In this document: positions 26,501 to 39,066 of the stretch, one piece after another
Numbering within the stretch: the first letter of the stretch is position 1
Layout: the number at the start of each line of letters is the position of its first letter
Assembly (NCBI GenBank): GCA_033002965.1
Contig: JAURVB010007440.1
Coordinates: 1 to 64,000, forward strand
Length of the DNA stretch: 64,000 bases
Origin: Piper betle
Lineage: Eukaryota; Streptophyta; Magnoliopsida; Piperales; Piperaceae
Reading direction: 5' to 3'
Notes under the pieces: generated by a model
What the model was told of the DNA's origin: nothing
The model's database searches: none
The model's input: the letters and a program-made list of their open reading frames with translations, nothing else
Made by a program: the position numbers and the translations under genes

Positions 26501-26778
26501 TACCAAAATTGGAAATTTTCACCGGAAAACATTAAACACAAACAAACCCCTCAAAAAAAATATAATAATCACTCCATTCCACACTAACCCCATTTGCTTG
26601 GCTAATTGACCAACCTACAAAGTGTAAATACTCACTTTACGTATTTAAAAAATAATGGGGATTAGGATCCACGCCAGAAGCGTGGGCCCACATATCTGCG
26701 GGGCCCAGTGTTAAGAATGGCAGCCAAGACAGTTCTCATTTTCGGACAACACAAATTTGACTCCTCTCCCCTTCCCTC

Positions 26779-26784
26779 TATAAG
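26779..26784 (+). promoter_or_regulatory. TATA box of the beta-galactosidase gene
   Basis: CTCTATAAG about 225 bp before the ATG at 27004, followed by a pyrimidine-rich leader. Confidence 0.5.
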
Positions 26785-27003
26785 TTCTTACGTCTTCTCC
26801 TCGCCGAGCTCAAGAGTCAAGAACGAGAAGAATCAGAGTGAGCACAAGCCAAGCTCTGATCTCTCCTACCCATTCTTCCCCACCTTCCAACCTCCCCGAA
26901 CGTGCTGTCCTTTTTCCCGCTTTCATTTGATATATATATGTATATATTCTGAGCAAGAGAAAGGTTGAGGTTTGTTGGAAGCTGTGTTGGAAGAATCTGC
27001 CAA

Positions 27004-30000
27004 ATGGGAGGGTGTTTGAAGTTTCCATGGGTTGTGTTTATGGTGATGGTTTGCTCATGGGTGAGCATGGTGTCCATGGTCGCATGCTCTGTGACGTATG
27101 ACCACAGGGCGCTGGTGATAAATGGGCAGAGGAGGATCCTCATCTCTGGCTCCATTCACTACCCGAGGAGCACACCCGAGGTACGAGCATTTCTTTTGCC
27201 AGTGAATGTGGTTTGTGTTGTCTTGGATTCTTTCATGTTTGAAGCTTTCTTCTTGCTGTTCATACCTTTTTTTCTTTTTGTGTCTGTAGATGTGGCCTGG
27301 GCTCATTCAGAAGGCTAAGGATGGAGGCTTGGATGTCATCCAGACTTATGTTTTCTGGAATGGACATGAGCCGTCTCCTGGTCAGGTATAGATTGCTGTT
27401 CTTCTTGTGTGTTGATCTTTCTTTTGTTTCTCTGTTTTCGTGTTTGCGGTATAATAAAGTTGGTCTTTACTTTGTTTGTTTCTTCTTGTTTCTTGGTCTA
27501 GTATTACTTTGAGGATAGGTACGATTTGGTCAGATTTGTGAAGTTGGTGAAGCAGGCCGGCCTCTATCTTAATCTCCGGATTGGTCCTTATGTTTGTGCA
27601 GAATGGAACTTTGGGTAATTTTTTGCTCCAGAAAATTACTGCAGAACTGTTTTACTGTAATTTGGTTGTTATTGAAATTGCTTTTGCCTGTCCTTTTTTT
27701 TAATATATATATCAGAGGCTTCCCGGTCTGGTTGAAATTTGTTCCAGGGATTAGCTTTAGAACAGACAATGGCCCCTTCAAGGTATCATCTCAAAGTCTT
27801 ATCTCAACTACTTCACACTTCTGGCATTAGCTGTTAATGTGGATAATTTGCCAAACTTTGAAAATCTATGTAGGCTGCCATGGGCAAGTTCACAAAGAAG
27901 ATTGTTGATATGATGAAAGCAGAGGGTCTCTTCCAAACACAGGGTGGTCCAATTATACTTTCACAGGTAAAAGTACAATTTGCCTTGCCTTATATGCAAA
28001 CATTCAACACAGTGTCACGGTTGATGAGCTGGTCAATCATTATGTGTGACCATTGAGGTACAAGTGAAGTTAATTTGCTGCGTTTCTTGGTTTCTCATGT
28101 GTGGCACAGATTGAGAATGAGTATGGCCCTGTGGAGTGGGAGATAGGAGCTCCCGGTCGTTCTTACATGCAGTGGGCAGCTAGTATGGCAGTTGGACTTG
28201 GCACTGGGGTCCCATGGGTGATGTGCAAACAAGATGATGCCCCTGATCCAGTTGTAAGAACTTGCTTATTTGTTTTGATATCTGTATTGCTTTCTACGGT
28301 TCTAATATATATGAATCTGTTAGAGGAAAGCCAATTGGTATTTAGTGAGTGAACAGTACTTAGATAATTATTTTGTTTATTGAATCCTACTAAGATGATG
28401 CATCTGCATGGCCTGTAAGCAGTCCCCCATTGCTTGTTATGTTTTATCTAACGTAAAACAACTATTGTGTGACAGATTAACACATGCAATGGCTTTTACT
28501 GTGATTGGTTCTCCCCAAACAAAATCAATAAACCAAAGATGTGGACAGAAGCTTGGACTGGATGGTATTATATTATTAGTCATCCTCGTTTCATTTGTTC
28601 TCTTGAGTACGAGAAAAATAGGTGTCTTAAACGTTGGTCATCTTTTTATGTTTTTTTCGTTTTAAATTGGTAGGTTTACAGCATTTGGTGGTCCAGTTCC
28701 CACTCGGCCGGCAGAAGACTTGGCATATTCTGTTGCCAGGTTCATTGCCAAAGGCGGTTCTTTTGTTAACTATTACATGGTTAGCATCAAAATGTCTATG
28801 TTAGAAGCACTATGATGTGTTGACATGTTACCATATCATGTACTAATTCATATCTAACGTGACAGTACCATGGAGGCACAAATTTTGGACGAACTGCTGG
28901 TGGCCCTTTCTATGCTACAAGCTATGATTATGATGCCCCAATTGATGAATATGGTATAGAACTTTATCGAGGTATTATTAGCTGAATGGGAGGGATATTC
29001 CTAAGTCACTGACTTCCCTTTGGTTTTCTAGGAATGCTGAGGCAACCAAAATGGGGTCACTTGAGAGATTTGCATAGAGCCATTAAGATGTGTGAACCTG
29101 CACTGGTTGCCAGTGATCCTGTCAAGACACAGCTGGGGCCTGGTCAAGAGGTTGCAATCTTGAAATGTTCTTTTTTCATGTACTAAGATGTGTCTGTTTT
29201 GTTACTATCATGTATTCATTCTTTTACCTTGTATGTCAGGCTCACGTCTTCAAGTCAAGGTCAGGAGCTTGTGCTGCATTCCTTACTAATACTGATTGGT
29301 ACAAGTACAGATCTGTGACATTTGAAGGAAGGAACTATAATCTTCCTCCGTGGTCTGTCAGCATCCTTCCTGATTGCAAAACTACAGTTTTCAATTCGGC
29401 AAGGGTGAGAAGAACCTTTTCAGGAGAATGATTTAATTTTACCTTGTCCAAATGAACTCAATGGCTAATTGTTCATTATCATATATATACATGTACAGGT
29501 CAACTCTCAGAGCTCACAGATAGCAATGATTCCAGCAAGTGGTAGGTTCCCATGGGGGTCCTATAATGAAGAAACTGCATCCTTCGACGACAACACATTC
29601 ACATCTGACAAATTGTTGGAGCAGATTAGTATCACTAGAGATGATACTGATTACCTGTGGTATATGACAGGGTGAGTACTCATGAATCATAATTGGAGCT
29701 TTTAGAAGTTTTCACCATTAGTTTGCTTCTACTGATATGTTTATTTCTTCAGGGTCACAATTGACTCAAAGGAAGCATTCCTGAATGGCGGGAAGTATCC
29801 ATCACTCTCTGTTCAATCAGCTGGTCATGTTTTATATGTGTTTATTAATGGCCAACTATCAGGTATGCTACTTGGCTTTTATAGTATGAGGGAAAATCTT
29901 TCGCCATGATTCAATGTTTGTGAAAGTAATGTTGTTTGGCAGGATCTACATATGGGGGATTGGGCTTTTCCAAGTTAACATTTTCTGGAAACATAAAGCT

Positions 30001-31354
30001 TTGGGCTGGCAGCAATAAGATTGCCCTTCTTAGCGCAGCTGTTGGTCTACCAGTGAGTATTTTTTTCTTTTGGCTGCAGAAACATCTAATTGAAGCCTCT
30101 TATTTGACTGCAAATTTTGTACTGATTCTCATCTTGTATATCAGAATGGGGGCACACATTATGAGAGATGGAACGCAGGGGTTCTGGGTCCTGTTGTATT
30201 GTATGGCCTTAATGAGGGAAAGAGAGATCTGTCAGGACAGAAATGGACGTACAAGGTAACCTCATTCATTCAAGTGCTCATCCTGTTGACATGGTAAGTT
30301 GATTTGGACTAACTGATTTTCTCTATGAGTTATACAGGTTGGTCTCAAAGGTGAAGATTTGCATCTTCATACCCTTAGTGGAAGTTCCTCAGTTGAGTGG
30401 GCACAAGGATCACAAATATCTCAGAAACAACCCATGACTTGGTACAAGGTAAATCCTATCATTTGCTTTCAACTAGAATCAGGAATGCTTTTCTTTGTTT
30501 TTTTTTTTCTGAAGGTGGTCAAAATGATAATGTTTTCTTATGTTATGGTTTCTTCCAGACATTTTTCAATGCTCCAGGAGGAGTGGAACCTTTGGCATTA
30601 GATATGGCTAGCATGGGAAAGGGTCAGGTTTGGATAAATGGACGCCACATTGGCCGCTACTGGCCTGCGTACAAAGCTCACGGCAGCTGCGGACAATGCT
30701 ACTATGGTGGAACTTTTAATGAGAAGAAATGCCAAACCAAATGCGGAGAGTCATCGCAAAGATGGTAATATTTCCACTCATACGCCCATTGACTGTAAAA
30801 TACAGAAGATAGTTAATTCAACTCGATTGTTTGATCAGGTATCATGTGCCTCGTTCTTGGCTCAAACCAACGGGAAATCTGCTGGTTTTGTTTGAAGAAA
30901 TGGGTGGAAATCCTTACGAAATTTCTCTAGTAACGAGAAAAGTTCAGAGCGTCTGCGCTGATATCTATGAGCAGCAGCCAACACTAACAAACTGGCAGCT
31001 TAAGTCCTATGGAAAGCCAAATGCTCATTTAACTTGTGATGATGGTCAGAAGATCTCATCTATTAAATTTGCTAGCTTTGGGACTCCACAAGGTGTTTGT
31101 GGGAGTTACCAGGAAGGAACTTGTCATGCACACAAATCATGGGATGCCTTCACTGAGGTAAATCCTTCTTTCTCCATCTATGGATGTTTACATTTTCTGA
31201 TGTTCCTCTACATCAAATCTCAACACAGGATGCTACTGCCCAGTCTTGCATTGGACAGAAATCATGCTCAGTTCCAGTAGCCGCAGAAATGTTTGGAGGA
31301 GATCCATGCCCAAGAGTCATGAAGAAGCTCTCTGTTGAGCTTGTATGCAACTGA
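27004..31354 (+). CDS. Beta-galactosidase, glycoside hydrolase family 35, with C-terminal SUEL lectin domain
   Basis: Nineteen exons with perfect phase: 27004-27180, 27290-27385, 27502-27614, 27716-27782, 27874-27966, 28110-28253, 28476-28564, 28674-28779, 28866-28953, 29032-29150, 29240-29404, 29499-29671, 29753-29862, 29943-30052, 30145-30255, 30338-30448, 30559-30764, 30839-31157, 31229-31354; 840 residues, the usual length for plant BGALs. A signal peptide (about 1-28) is followed by VTYDHRAL and the GH35 barrel. The signature [14 protein letters not shown] spans exons 5-6, with acid/base Glu186; the nucleophile is Glu255 in MWTEAWTG. The end is the Cys-rich galactose-binding SUEL-type domain (from about 750). 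It acts on cell-wall galactans or arabinogalactan side chains in the apoplast. No defects. Resembles the BGAL1/BGAL3 group; I do not assign a number. Confidence 0.97.
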
Positions 31355-32003
31355 CATTGGTTGTGGGAAGATTTAGTACAGGAAGGATATTCAATCGTTC
31401 ATGGCCTGTTGTAGTACATAGATGCCATGGAGATCTCTGTTATTAGTGGCTTATTAAGCACTTGGAAGAGGTGAGGTTGTGCAAAGTGCAACACACCAAC
31501 AGCAACCATACATATTTTTTTGTTGCTACTAGATTGGAGAATTCTGTTGTGCATAATAAACATGTTAGCTAGGCTGCTTGCCTGCTAAGTACAGATTGAA
31601 TATTTGCAAAGAGAAGTGTTGGAATAATAAAATATATTGATGCTTTTTATTTTCCACTTGTAAAGAAACAGATGTATTCTCTTGATTGAATGGAAAACTT
31701 GTCCAATTAAAGATAAATACATTGTATGCCTCAAAGGAACAGATCCAAATGATATGATGTAAATTAGAATATACTAAACAAGGGGAAATTGTTAGAATAG
31801 CCACTCTAAAAATATGTAAAGGTATTTGAGCATATGAAGCTGCTCTTGTACAGGGTGGGTACACAAATGCAATGACGGGAAGTAAGCATAATTAATCAAT
31901 TTTATCTTACACTCAGCACAATACAATTACAAAATAGCAGACACTTGAACACACCAAGATTGGGGATTTACAGCACCAATGGTTTTTGGCTTTTAGTAAC
32001 AAT
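31355..32003. other. Spacer between convergent BGAL and mini-III genes
   Basis: Contains the BGAL 3' UTR with AATAAA-like words near 31554 and 31625, and probably the mini-III 3' UTR. No gene is seen. Confidence 0.5.
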
Positions 32004-35000
32004 TTAATCTTTGTCCAACTGCTGGAGGATCCACTCCTTGGAAGCACCCGTCGAGAATCCTAACTTGAGCATGACTTCCTCCAATCTCTCTATGTTTGTC
32101 AAGTACAGGAACCCAATCTACAAGTAAATTACAAACACAGAAAAGCTTATCTTGTCTGCACAAAGAATCGCATATTTTCCCAATGTGAATGAGATCGCTT
32201 ATTTGAAAATTTTGACACTATGGGACAATGAAACTAATGCCAATACTCTTCATGTAATTCTTGGACGAGTAGCTCACCAACGTTTCAAGGGATGATGCTC
32301 TACTGTAGACTGCTACACCAGCACGTTTCTTTGTTCGTGTTTTTCCTGATCCAATGTTTTTTCCCCACCGCAATACATCCCTGTATGATGTACACAAAAT
32401 TAATGCCACAAGGATACACTTTCAAGAAACATGCAGCTGTAAATTAATGAAAATATTTTCCAGAAAGGGCAAAGAAAGCCATTGTGAAGCAAGAAAGGAT
32501 AACAGGTTAGTCCACACTCCTATCGGATCATGTCAGAATGTGCAATGCTGATGGAAATAATATGAACAGCATTACTTAGCTACCTTTCTTCATCGGACAA
32601 GAAGCTGTCTTCCAAAAGTTTCTTCAGCAACGCATCCTAAACAAGATAAAAAAAGAAAATTTAGTTTCTAACAAAGTAATGAGATAATATATATACAATA
32701 CCTTAGTAATATAAATGTGCATATCATGCTTATGATAGATTGAGAAGCATCCTAAGGTAAGTCAATGGTTTAGAAATCTATTAGCAACTTGACCAATCCA
32801 GTTCCAATCTCTTATTGAACAGTTAAACACACACTATATTGTGAAAATGGGTGGTCCATGGGCTTCACCCCAAAATGAGTAGTCATTTTAGAGGACATAA
32901 GAACCCATATTTATATTAGTCACCACCATTTCTCCATAGAGATGTGAGACTATACTCAATACTCCCCACACGTGCAAGCACTATCAGGCTTTGCACGTGG
33001 ACCACTCATGCATGGCCGTGTAACCACGTCCACACCACATTGGGCTAGCCACTCATGGGCTTTTACAGATCCAATCACATACGAGGAGTCCCATGGGTGG
33101 GTTAGCTCTAATACCATATAAACAAAACAACAACAAATTGAACCATCATTCAACCTAATAGTCTTCATTGCTGGAGGAGCATGGATATTTCCATCTAAAA
33201 ACCAGTTAAACCATGTGTCTCTAGCGTGTTCATAATTTCCATCTCCCAAAACAAGAAATTTGTAGAATCAAGTTTCAAAATAACGTAGTTAGACACATTG
33301 AAATTGGTAGGATGGGAGTACACCCTTGAAATGGAAGAATCCATATCATGTTCTTCCATACCTTGACTTGAAGAAGACGCCATTTGCATTCAACTTCAAT
33401 TCCGTAGATCAAACTGTATTCTAAAAACCAGCAAATTGTAGACAAAATCTCCGGTGACAACACTTGAACAAAAATGGATACAGATCACCTTTGTCGAAAC
33501 ACAACAAATAAAAAATCAAACAGCCAAACGATGAGATCAATACTTTGATTGACTAATTTGAGTGTCAGCAAAGTGACTGTGAGGTTGATTTAATGACAAA
33601 CAATCTCTGGTGACGAGCTCCAGCGAGGATCAATGTCGACGACAAAAAGTTTAAAACAAAGGTTGGAAATGAAACCCCAAAGAAAGCTCTATACCATATG
33701 AAAATGGGTTCATAGGCTTAACCCCAAAATGACTAGCCATTTTAGAAAACCTAGGAATCCACATTTATATAAGTCACCACCCTTTCTCAATAGAGATGTA
33801 GGACAATACTCAATATATATGATATGAATAATCAATACATTAGAAAGATCAAATACACTGAATATATTTTTTAACCAGGACAATTCATTTAAATATGACA
33901 TGTTACCTAAACCTAATAGATGTCCATATTTTATTTATTCCAAGGACAACTGAATATTGAAGCATTAAAATTGACAATATTTAGAAAACCATGCCTGTGC
34001 CTCACATCTCACAACTTTCATTACACGTGCATTGTAATCATCCAAGCTTAACGGCGGGAATAGAAAATGCCGGCGAGCATATAACTGTAAATAGATAAAT
34101 AGACATCAGATTCATGAGTGTTGAATAAAGCTTTGGATTTAAAAATCAAATGCCAATAAAATAACTGCCAAATACCACCTACAGGCTTTAAAAAGGGTAT
34201 ACCAGCTCTTGACCATGCTAGAATGCTGTAACAGTTCATATAAGCTTTAAAACCCACCAAAACAGAAAATTCACCAGCTACTAGGCTCGTTGGCACTAGC
34301 CAAATACCATAATCGGTAGTTCATTGCAAGAAACTGCTCTACAAAATGTTTTTTTGAACCATTTTATTTCCATCAGGATTCTTAGTAACAAGTTCCATAT
34401 AGGAGAGGCTCTTAATTAGTTATTGGATCACCAATTCAGATACATAAAAGGATAATTGCCCCCAATGCAATAGGGTACTCACCTCAAATATACAATCTCC
34501 AATGTACGCCAGCGATGCTGCATTATATATTGACCGGGGACTCTTCACTTGTGGTGGAGTGGGCAACCATCTCTCAAAACCCAAATATAGCTCATCCTCT
34601 GCTAAAGCATGAATCGTCATCATTATAAAACATTCAAACACCAATCCAACGACAGCCAAATGCCATATCATTAGTTCCCATTCCCACTATTAAACAAGAA
34701 ACCCAAATAAGTATGATTGCAAATATGAAGATTAGTGCATCTTCGTCTCCATGGTAAGGATCGACCATTCTTAATAATCTGTAGTTCTTCTCTTCATTTA
34801 GGTTGTTTCAATCAAGCTTTAATTTTGTCTATTTTTTTCTTACATAAGCATGCTTTAACATCGAATCTATCCAAATAATCAACGTATCAATGCACAACTG
34901 TAACACACTCTGTAATCACCACAATCCCATTCAACAAAATCTACTTTTTAACTTCAGAATACAAATGTCACATCATTAATTCCAAATTAGATAGAACTCG

Positions 35001-35986
35001 AAAAAACGCAAATAGGCTGTCAACTATCTCCACAAATTGAAGTACAATGCACTGCTGCAATGCACTTTGTAATCACCACTCATCCATTCAACAAAATGCG
35101 CTTTTACTTCAGAACCCAAATGTCAGACCATTAATTCCAAATTAGATAGAACTAGAACAAACGCAAATAGGTTGTCAGTATCTCCACAAATTGAAGTACC
35201 AATGCCTCACCACAGCACACCTTGTATCCCCCCACCAATTCGACAAAATATGTCATCACTTCAGAACGCAAATATCACTTTTTTTAATTCCAAATTAGAA
35301 AGAACTAGAGCAAATGCATGTAGGTTTTAAAATATATCCACAAATTGAAGCATCAATGCCCCCATAAGAACCCATCTTGTAATCTCGACCCAACCATTTG
35401 ACAAAAAGCGCATTTACTTCAGAACAAAAACGCCACATCTTTGATTCAAATTAATCTAAAACTAGAACAAAACCAAAAAGGTTTGTCAAATACCTCCACA
35501 AACTGAACAGTTTGTAAACACCACCCCCACTGTTCAACAAAATGTGCTATTACTTCAGAACACAAATATCACATCATTGATTCCATATTAGCTACAACTA
35601 TAACAAACGCAAATAGGTCGTCAACTATATGAATAAATTGAATCTCAATGCACTACTATAACAACGAATTTCACAATTGCAAGCCACCCGTTCGACGAAA
35701 TGCGTACATGAACAAAGAATGAGACTTCTGATACAGGGAAGGAGGAGGGGGCGAGGGGAATACCTCGGATGGTTTTCTTGGCGGCGAGGAGGTCGGGGAC
35801 TGAGAAAGGCTTGGGCTTGGTGGAGATGCGGGTGGGGAGCTTGGGCTTCGTGGTGGGAAGCTTGGGCTTGGTGGTGGGGGTGGGGATGACCGGGATTGGG
35901 CTGGGGTTGATGTCCCACGCCGCCGCCGGTCTCGTACCCATGGCAGCCACCGCCGCCGTCGCCGGTCTCATGCCCACGGCGACCAT
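32004..35986 (-). CDS. Plastid mini-ribonuclease III-like protein (RNC3/RNC4 type)
   Basis: Six exons, minus strand: 35986-35764, 34601-34483, 34084-33995, 32636-32584, 32380-32278, 32117-32004; 233 residues. Exon 1 encodes a Pro/Lys/Thr-rich leader fitting a transit peptide, then FSVPDLLAAKK. Next comes a lone RNase III domain without dsRNA-binding domain: RWLPTPPQVKSPRS, ASLAYIGDCIFELYARR with catalytic Asp and Glu, YNARVMKVVRCEAQ, WGKNIGSGKTRTKK, YSRASSLETL and a conserved end. Plant mini-III enzymes mature 23S rRNA and remove introns in chloroplasts. The donor of intron 3 is GC, not GT (33994-33993). That 1.36-kb intron carries an LTR-type element, and intron 1 a minisatellite. The start at 35986 is the best of several in-frame ATGs. 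Confidence 0.92.
32842..33812 (-). mobile_element. Small copia-type LTR element (TRIM-like) in the mini-III intron
   Basis: Two direct repeats of about 115 bp (32842-32958 and 33699-33812). Read on the minus strand each starts TGAGTAT and ends CATTTTCA. Next to the right-hand repeat, minus strand, TATGGTATAGAGC resembles the copia primer-binding site TGGTATCAGAGC. The interior holds a short gag relic on the minus strand (YVILKLDSTNFLFWEMEI, like the N-terminal copia gag), and a second TGGTATTAGAGC-like site near 33100. No pol is present. No clean 5-bp target duplication is seen. Confidence 0.72.
34780..35700. repeat. Minisatellite of about 155 bp units in mini-III intron 1
   Basis: Imperfect tandem units marked by TTCAACAAAATG-like words at about 34930, 35086, 35239, 35397, 35532 and 35691. 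Each is followed by TTACTTCAGAACnCAAAT, CCAAATTAGATAGAACTAG and CTCCACAAATTGAAGTA words. The last unit runs almost to the exon 1 donor. Confidence 0.8.
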
Positions 35987-37510
35987 GGCCGCCACGCCGC
36001 CGCCGCCGCCGCCGCCATTGAGTGTCTCTTCGTTCAAACTTGGATAATATTTATATTTTTTTAACAAAAAAATCATTATTTTTGTAAAATTATTTATATT
36101 AAAATTAATGAAAAATAGCCACGACCGTTTGTAATTTGCCCATATGTTAATCGGTTCATAAATAATAAATCATTAATTTTTTGTTCATAAATAATAAATC
36201 ATCGATTTTTTCATTACTATTAATTTCACAAATTTGATTAAATAATTTCAATTACAAATTAAATTAATGTAGAATTTACTGAAGAAAAAGTGTCATTATC
36301 CAAAATTTACCATTTAGGGGCTATTATCCATATTTAAGATTTAAAGGAAATAAATTTGAAAATAACAATTTTATTTCAATTTTGGATCAAAACGATTTTC
36401 AACAATTCATCGAACAAACAAACTAAAATTTATTAAGGGTAAAGTTGTTTTTTCAAAATTTATTACTTTCAAATCGTGAATATAGATAACAATTGCCTAA
36501 AATTATAAAATTTATATAAGAACACCTTTTTTCTGTGAATTTCTCTAAATTAAATGGTATGAATTTACATGGGAAAATAAAAATTGTTAAGGACTAATTT
36601 ATTTTTTGTCTCCCCAAAAATACCTGAATAAACATGCATGATGCAACATGATGTGTACGATTTAAATAAACATTAAAAACACTAATCACATTTTATACAC
36701 TCATTGAAAGATGTTCCCAAGACACTTTAACACCTGTGTTAAATAAATTAGATGAAGCTGCATTTTAATCTGTCAAGCACTAGATATTATGGTCACAAAC
36801 CAAGTTAGTAGAATTCAGATGATATGTTGCACCATTTTGTACCTACAATATGCTTTTTATTTTTTATTTTTGCAACCACGATTTAGTGCAATTGATCACT
36901 TAATTTTTTTTTTCCAAACACTTAATTTGAGTTGAGATTTATTTTTTGCAATGAAATTGTTAATTCACTTTAGTAAATCAGTAAAATGGTTACCCATTAC
37001 CGTTTCAATCCAAAGTGTTTGGTTAATCTAATCAATTATTTGACTAATTTTGTATTGGGTATGGACTTTTTAAATTAATTTTAAATCATTTAAATTCAAA
37101 ACGTAAAATGATAAAACAAGTGACTATTTACAACCCTAGAATAAAGATTTTCCTCACTTCTCTACTCTGCCAGCTATGTATCTCAAATTTATTTGTTAAA
37201 TCTATACAAAATTAAATGGTCCAATTCTATCTTCAACCCCGAAGTTAGGATTGCAATTATAAACATAAACATAGGAAATAAAATCTTGGTATTTTAGAGT
37301 GCTCTCCACCCCTTTCACCTCCACCCTCTACCAATCTTGGTTGACTTAGAAGGTGAAATACTTCACATCACCCTATCCATTACAAATATAACACTGCAAA
37401 TATCTTTAGATTTTGAGCTCAAATTTCAACTGTTATCTTGCTTTCTCAATGCCTGGTTCAAAAAGTTGAAGCTTTTTTCTTGTATGGTGAATGCCCGTTA
37501 CAATTGATAG

Positions 37511-37514
<4 letters not shown>
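35987..37514. other. Mini-III 5' flank and AT-rich spacer
   Basis: A short GCC microsatellite (35996-36018) lies just upstream of the chosen mini-III start. The remainder is extremely AT-rich with no gene. Confidence 0.5.
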
Positions 37515-37568
<54 letters not shown>

Positions 37569-38422
37569 TAAAGGTTTCCTGCACATGCGCCAGGATAATA
37601 TGGGCCGTCCTTATGATCGGACGGCCCAGATTTGATAAAAAAAATTTTCACCCCCCTCCTTCGCCTGCTGCCAGGATCCGGCCGCGGTTGGCCGCGGCCG
37701 GCCGCTCGGGGGTGGACGAGGCGGGGCGAAGGCGGCATGGGGGGCGGAGGCGGAGCGCCGCCGCGGGCGCCCAGATCTGGCCGCCGCCAGATGCGGGCGG
37801 GCGGCCGCGGCCAGATCTGGTCGCGGCTGCCCGCCCCATCTGGCGGCGGCCAGATCTGGGCGCCAGCGGCGGCGCTCCGCCTCCGCCCCCATGCCGCCCT
37901 CGCCCCGCCTCGCCCACCCCCCTCGCTGGCATCGGGAGGCGGAGGCGGAGCGTCGCCGCTGGCGCCCAGATCTGGCCGCCGTCAGATGCGGGCGGCGCCG
38001 CCGCCAGATGCGGGCGGGCAGCGCGCCAGATGCGGGCGGCAGCTGCCGCCAGATGCGGGCGGGCAGCCGCCGCCAGATGCGGGCGGGCAGCCGCGCCAGA
38101 TGCGGGCGGGCAGCCGCCGCCAGATGCGGGCGGGCAGCCGCGGCCAGATCCGGCCGCGGCTGCCCGCCCGCACTGGCGGCGGCCAGATCTGGGTGCCTTC
38201 CCTCCCGGCCACGGCGGCGGCGCTCCGCCTCCGCCCCTCCATATCATCTGGACCGTCCTTCTAATCGGACGGTCCAGATCAAATTAAAATTATTTTTTAA
38301 AAAAAAACTAATAAATCTGGGCCGTCCTTGTAATCGGACGGCCCAGAATATTGTGGCGCAGAGAACTGATTTCCTGCCTCCGGCGCAGGAAATTGGCTCT
38401 ATATATATATATATATATATAT
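37515..38422. mobile_element. Non-autonomous transposon inserted in a (TA)n microsatellite (Micron-like)
   Basis: TA tracts (37515-37565 and 38400-38422) flank a unit whose two ends are inverted versions of each other: TATAGnnnAA..TTTCCTGC, GCGCCA and then an internal hairpin GGGCCGTCC..GGACGGCCC on each side (about 37601-37630 and 38319-38346). A third hairpin lies at 38249-38278. The core is strongly GC-rich. The arrangement recalls Micron elements of rice, which insert into TA microsatellites. No transposase is present. Open frames in the core are compositional artefacts. Confidence 0.7.
37980..38155. repeat. GC-rich tandem repeat of 20-24 bp units
   Basis: About seven imperfect copies of a CCGCCAGATGCGGGCGGGCAG-like unit in the core of the TA-flanked element. 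Confidence 0.85.
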
Positions 38423-39066
38423 AATTTTATTGTAGTATGCTGAGTGTAGTTAATATGGGCCGCTAGATTTTGATCCAACGGCCTATATTCCACCCCCTCA
38501 TGGAGGCCCGCCTATCCGCCTGCCTGCACGCGATCCCCCCGGCCACGTTGCCACCCACACTCCCTTGCCATGACCACCACCACCCTATTGCTGCCCCTCC
38601 TCTTGACCCCAGCCGCTGTCCCATGCCATGACCACCACCCCCACCTTAGGGGATTTAGATGACCGTGGGACGCATATTTTTTATCCGTATGGTAACGATA
38701 GAGCACAAATCATTCATCAATAACTGCTTAAAACACTTCATTAACAATCAAATCAGTTGCACAAAGAAAAAATTGTTCAGTGGGGAAGGGATTGAGAAAC
38801 AGTTCATCACCTATTTCTTCTACTTGATACAGAAAAAAAGTACCAGATTTGATTCAATGTATAGACTATAGGAGAAGAAGGAAAGACGAGAGACATGTCA
38901 ACTGTGATACATATATTAGATATTATCTTTGAAGAAGATGAGTGGCTCCCAAGCTTTCATGGCTGAAAACTCTAATTTTCACCCCCAAAGATTCAATCTT
39001 TGGTCAGTAAAAAGATGAAAATGGATTCTTTGAACAGACCCAGGTCCACCCACCGAAGCAGCATCA
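38423..39066. other. Second transposon fragment and CGLD27 5' flank
   Basis: From 38423 to about 38650 a partial element follows, with a degenerate hairpin (GGGCCGCTAG..CCAACGGCCTA, about 38457-38486) and a GC-rich interior, related in style to the neighbour. The rest is the promoter/leader region of the CGLD27-like gene; no TATA box stands out. Confidence 0.45.

Larger units (their letters stand above)
19463..26778. other. Long gene-poor region
   Basis: About 7.3 kb with no recognised gene. It is AT-rich, with somewhat less AT-rich patches at about 20.2-20.6, 21.0-22.3 and 24.9-25.2 kb, whose short open frames match nothing I know. If RTF1 has a remote first exon it should lie here, but no suitable GC-rich coding patch with a donor site is visible. 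Confidence 0.5.

Noticed and set aside
26708..26968. Open frame upstream of the beta-galactosidase
   Set aside because: Overlaps the TATA box and leader of the BGAL gene, and the frame is not conserved-looking.
37980..38155. Evenly spaced repeats that might suggest a CRISPR-like array
   Set aside because: Units are contiguous without unique spacers and sit in a plant transposon.
37611..38287. Several long open frames on both strands in the GC-rich block
   Set aside because: They arise from GC-rich tandem repeats inside a non-autonomous transposon and encode only Arg/Pro/Ala/Gly-rich low-complexity sequence.
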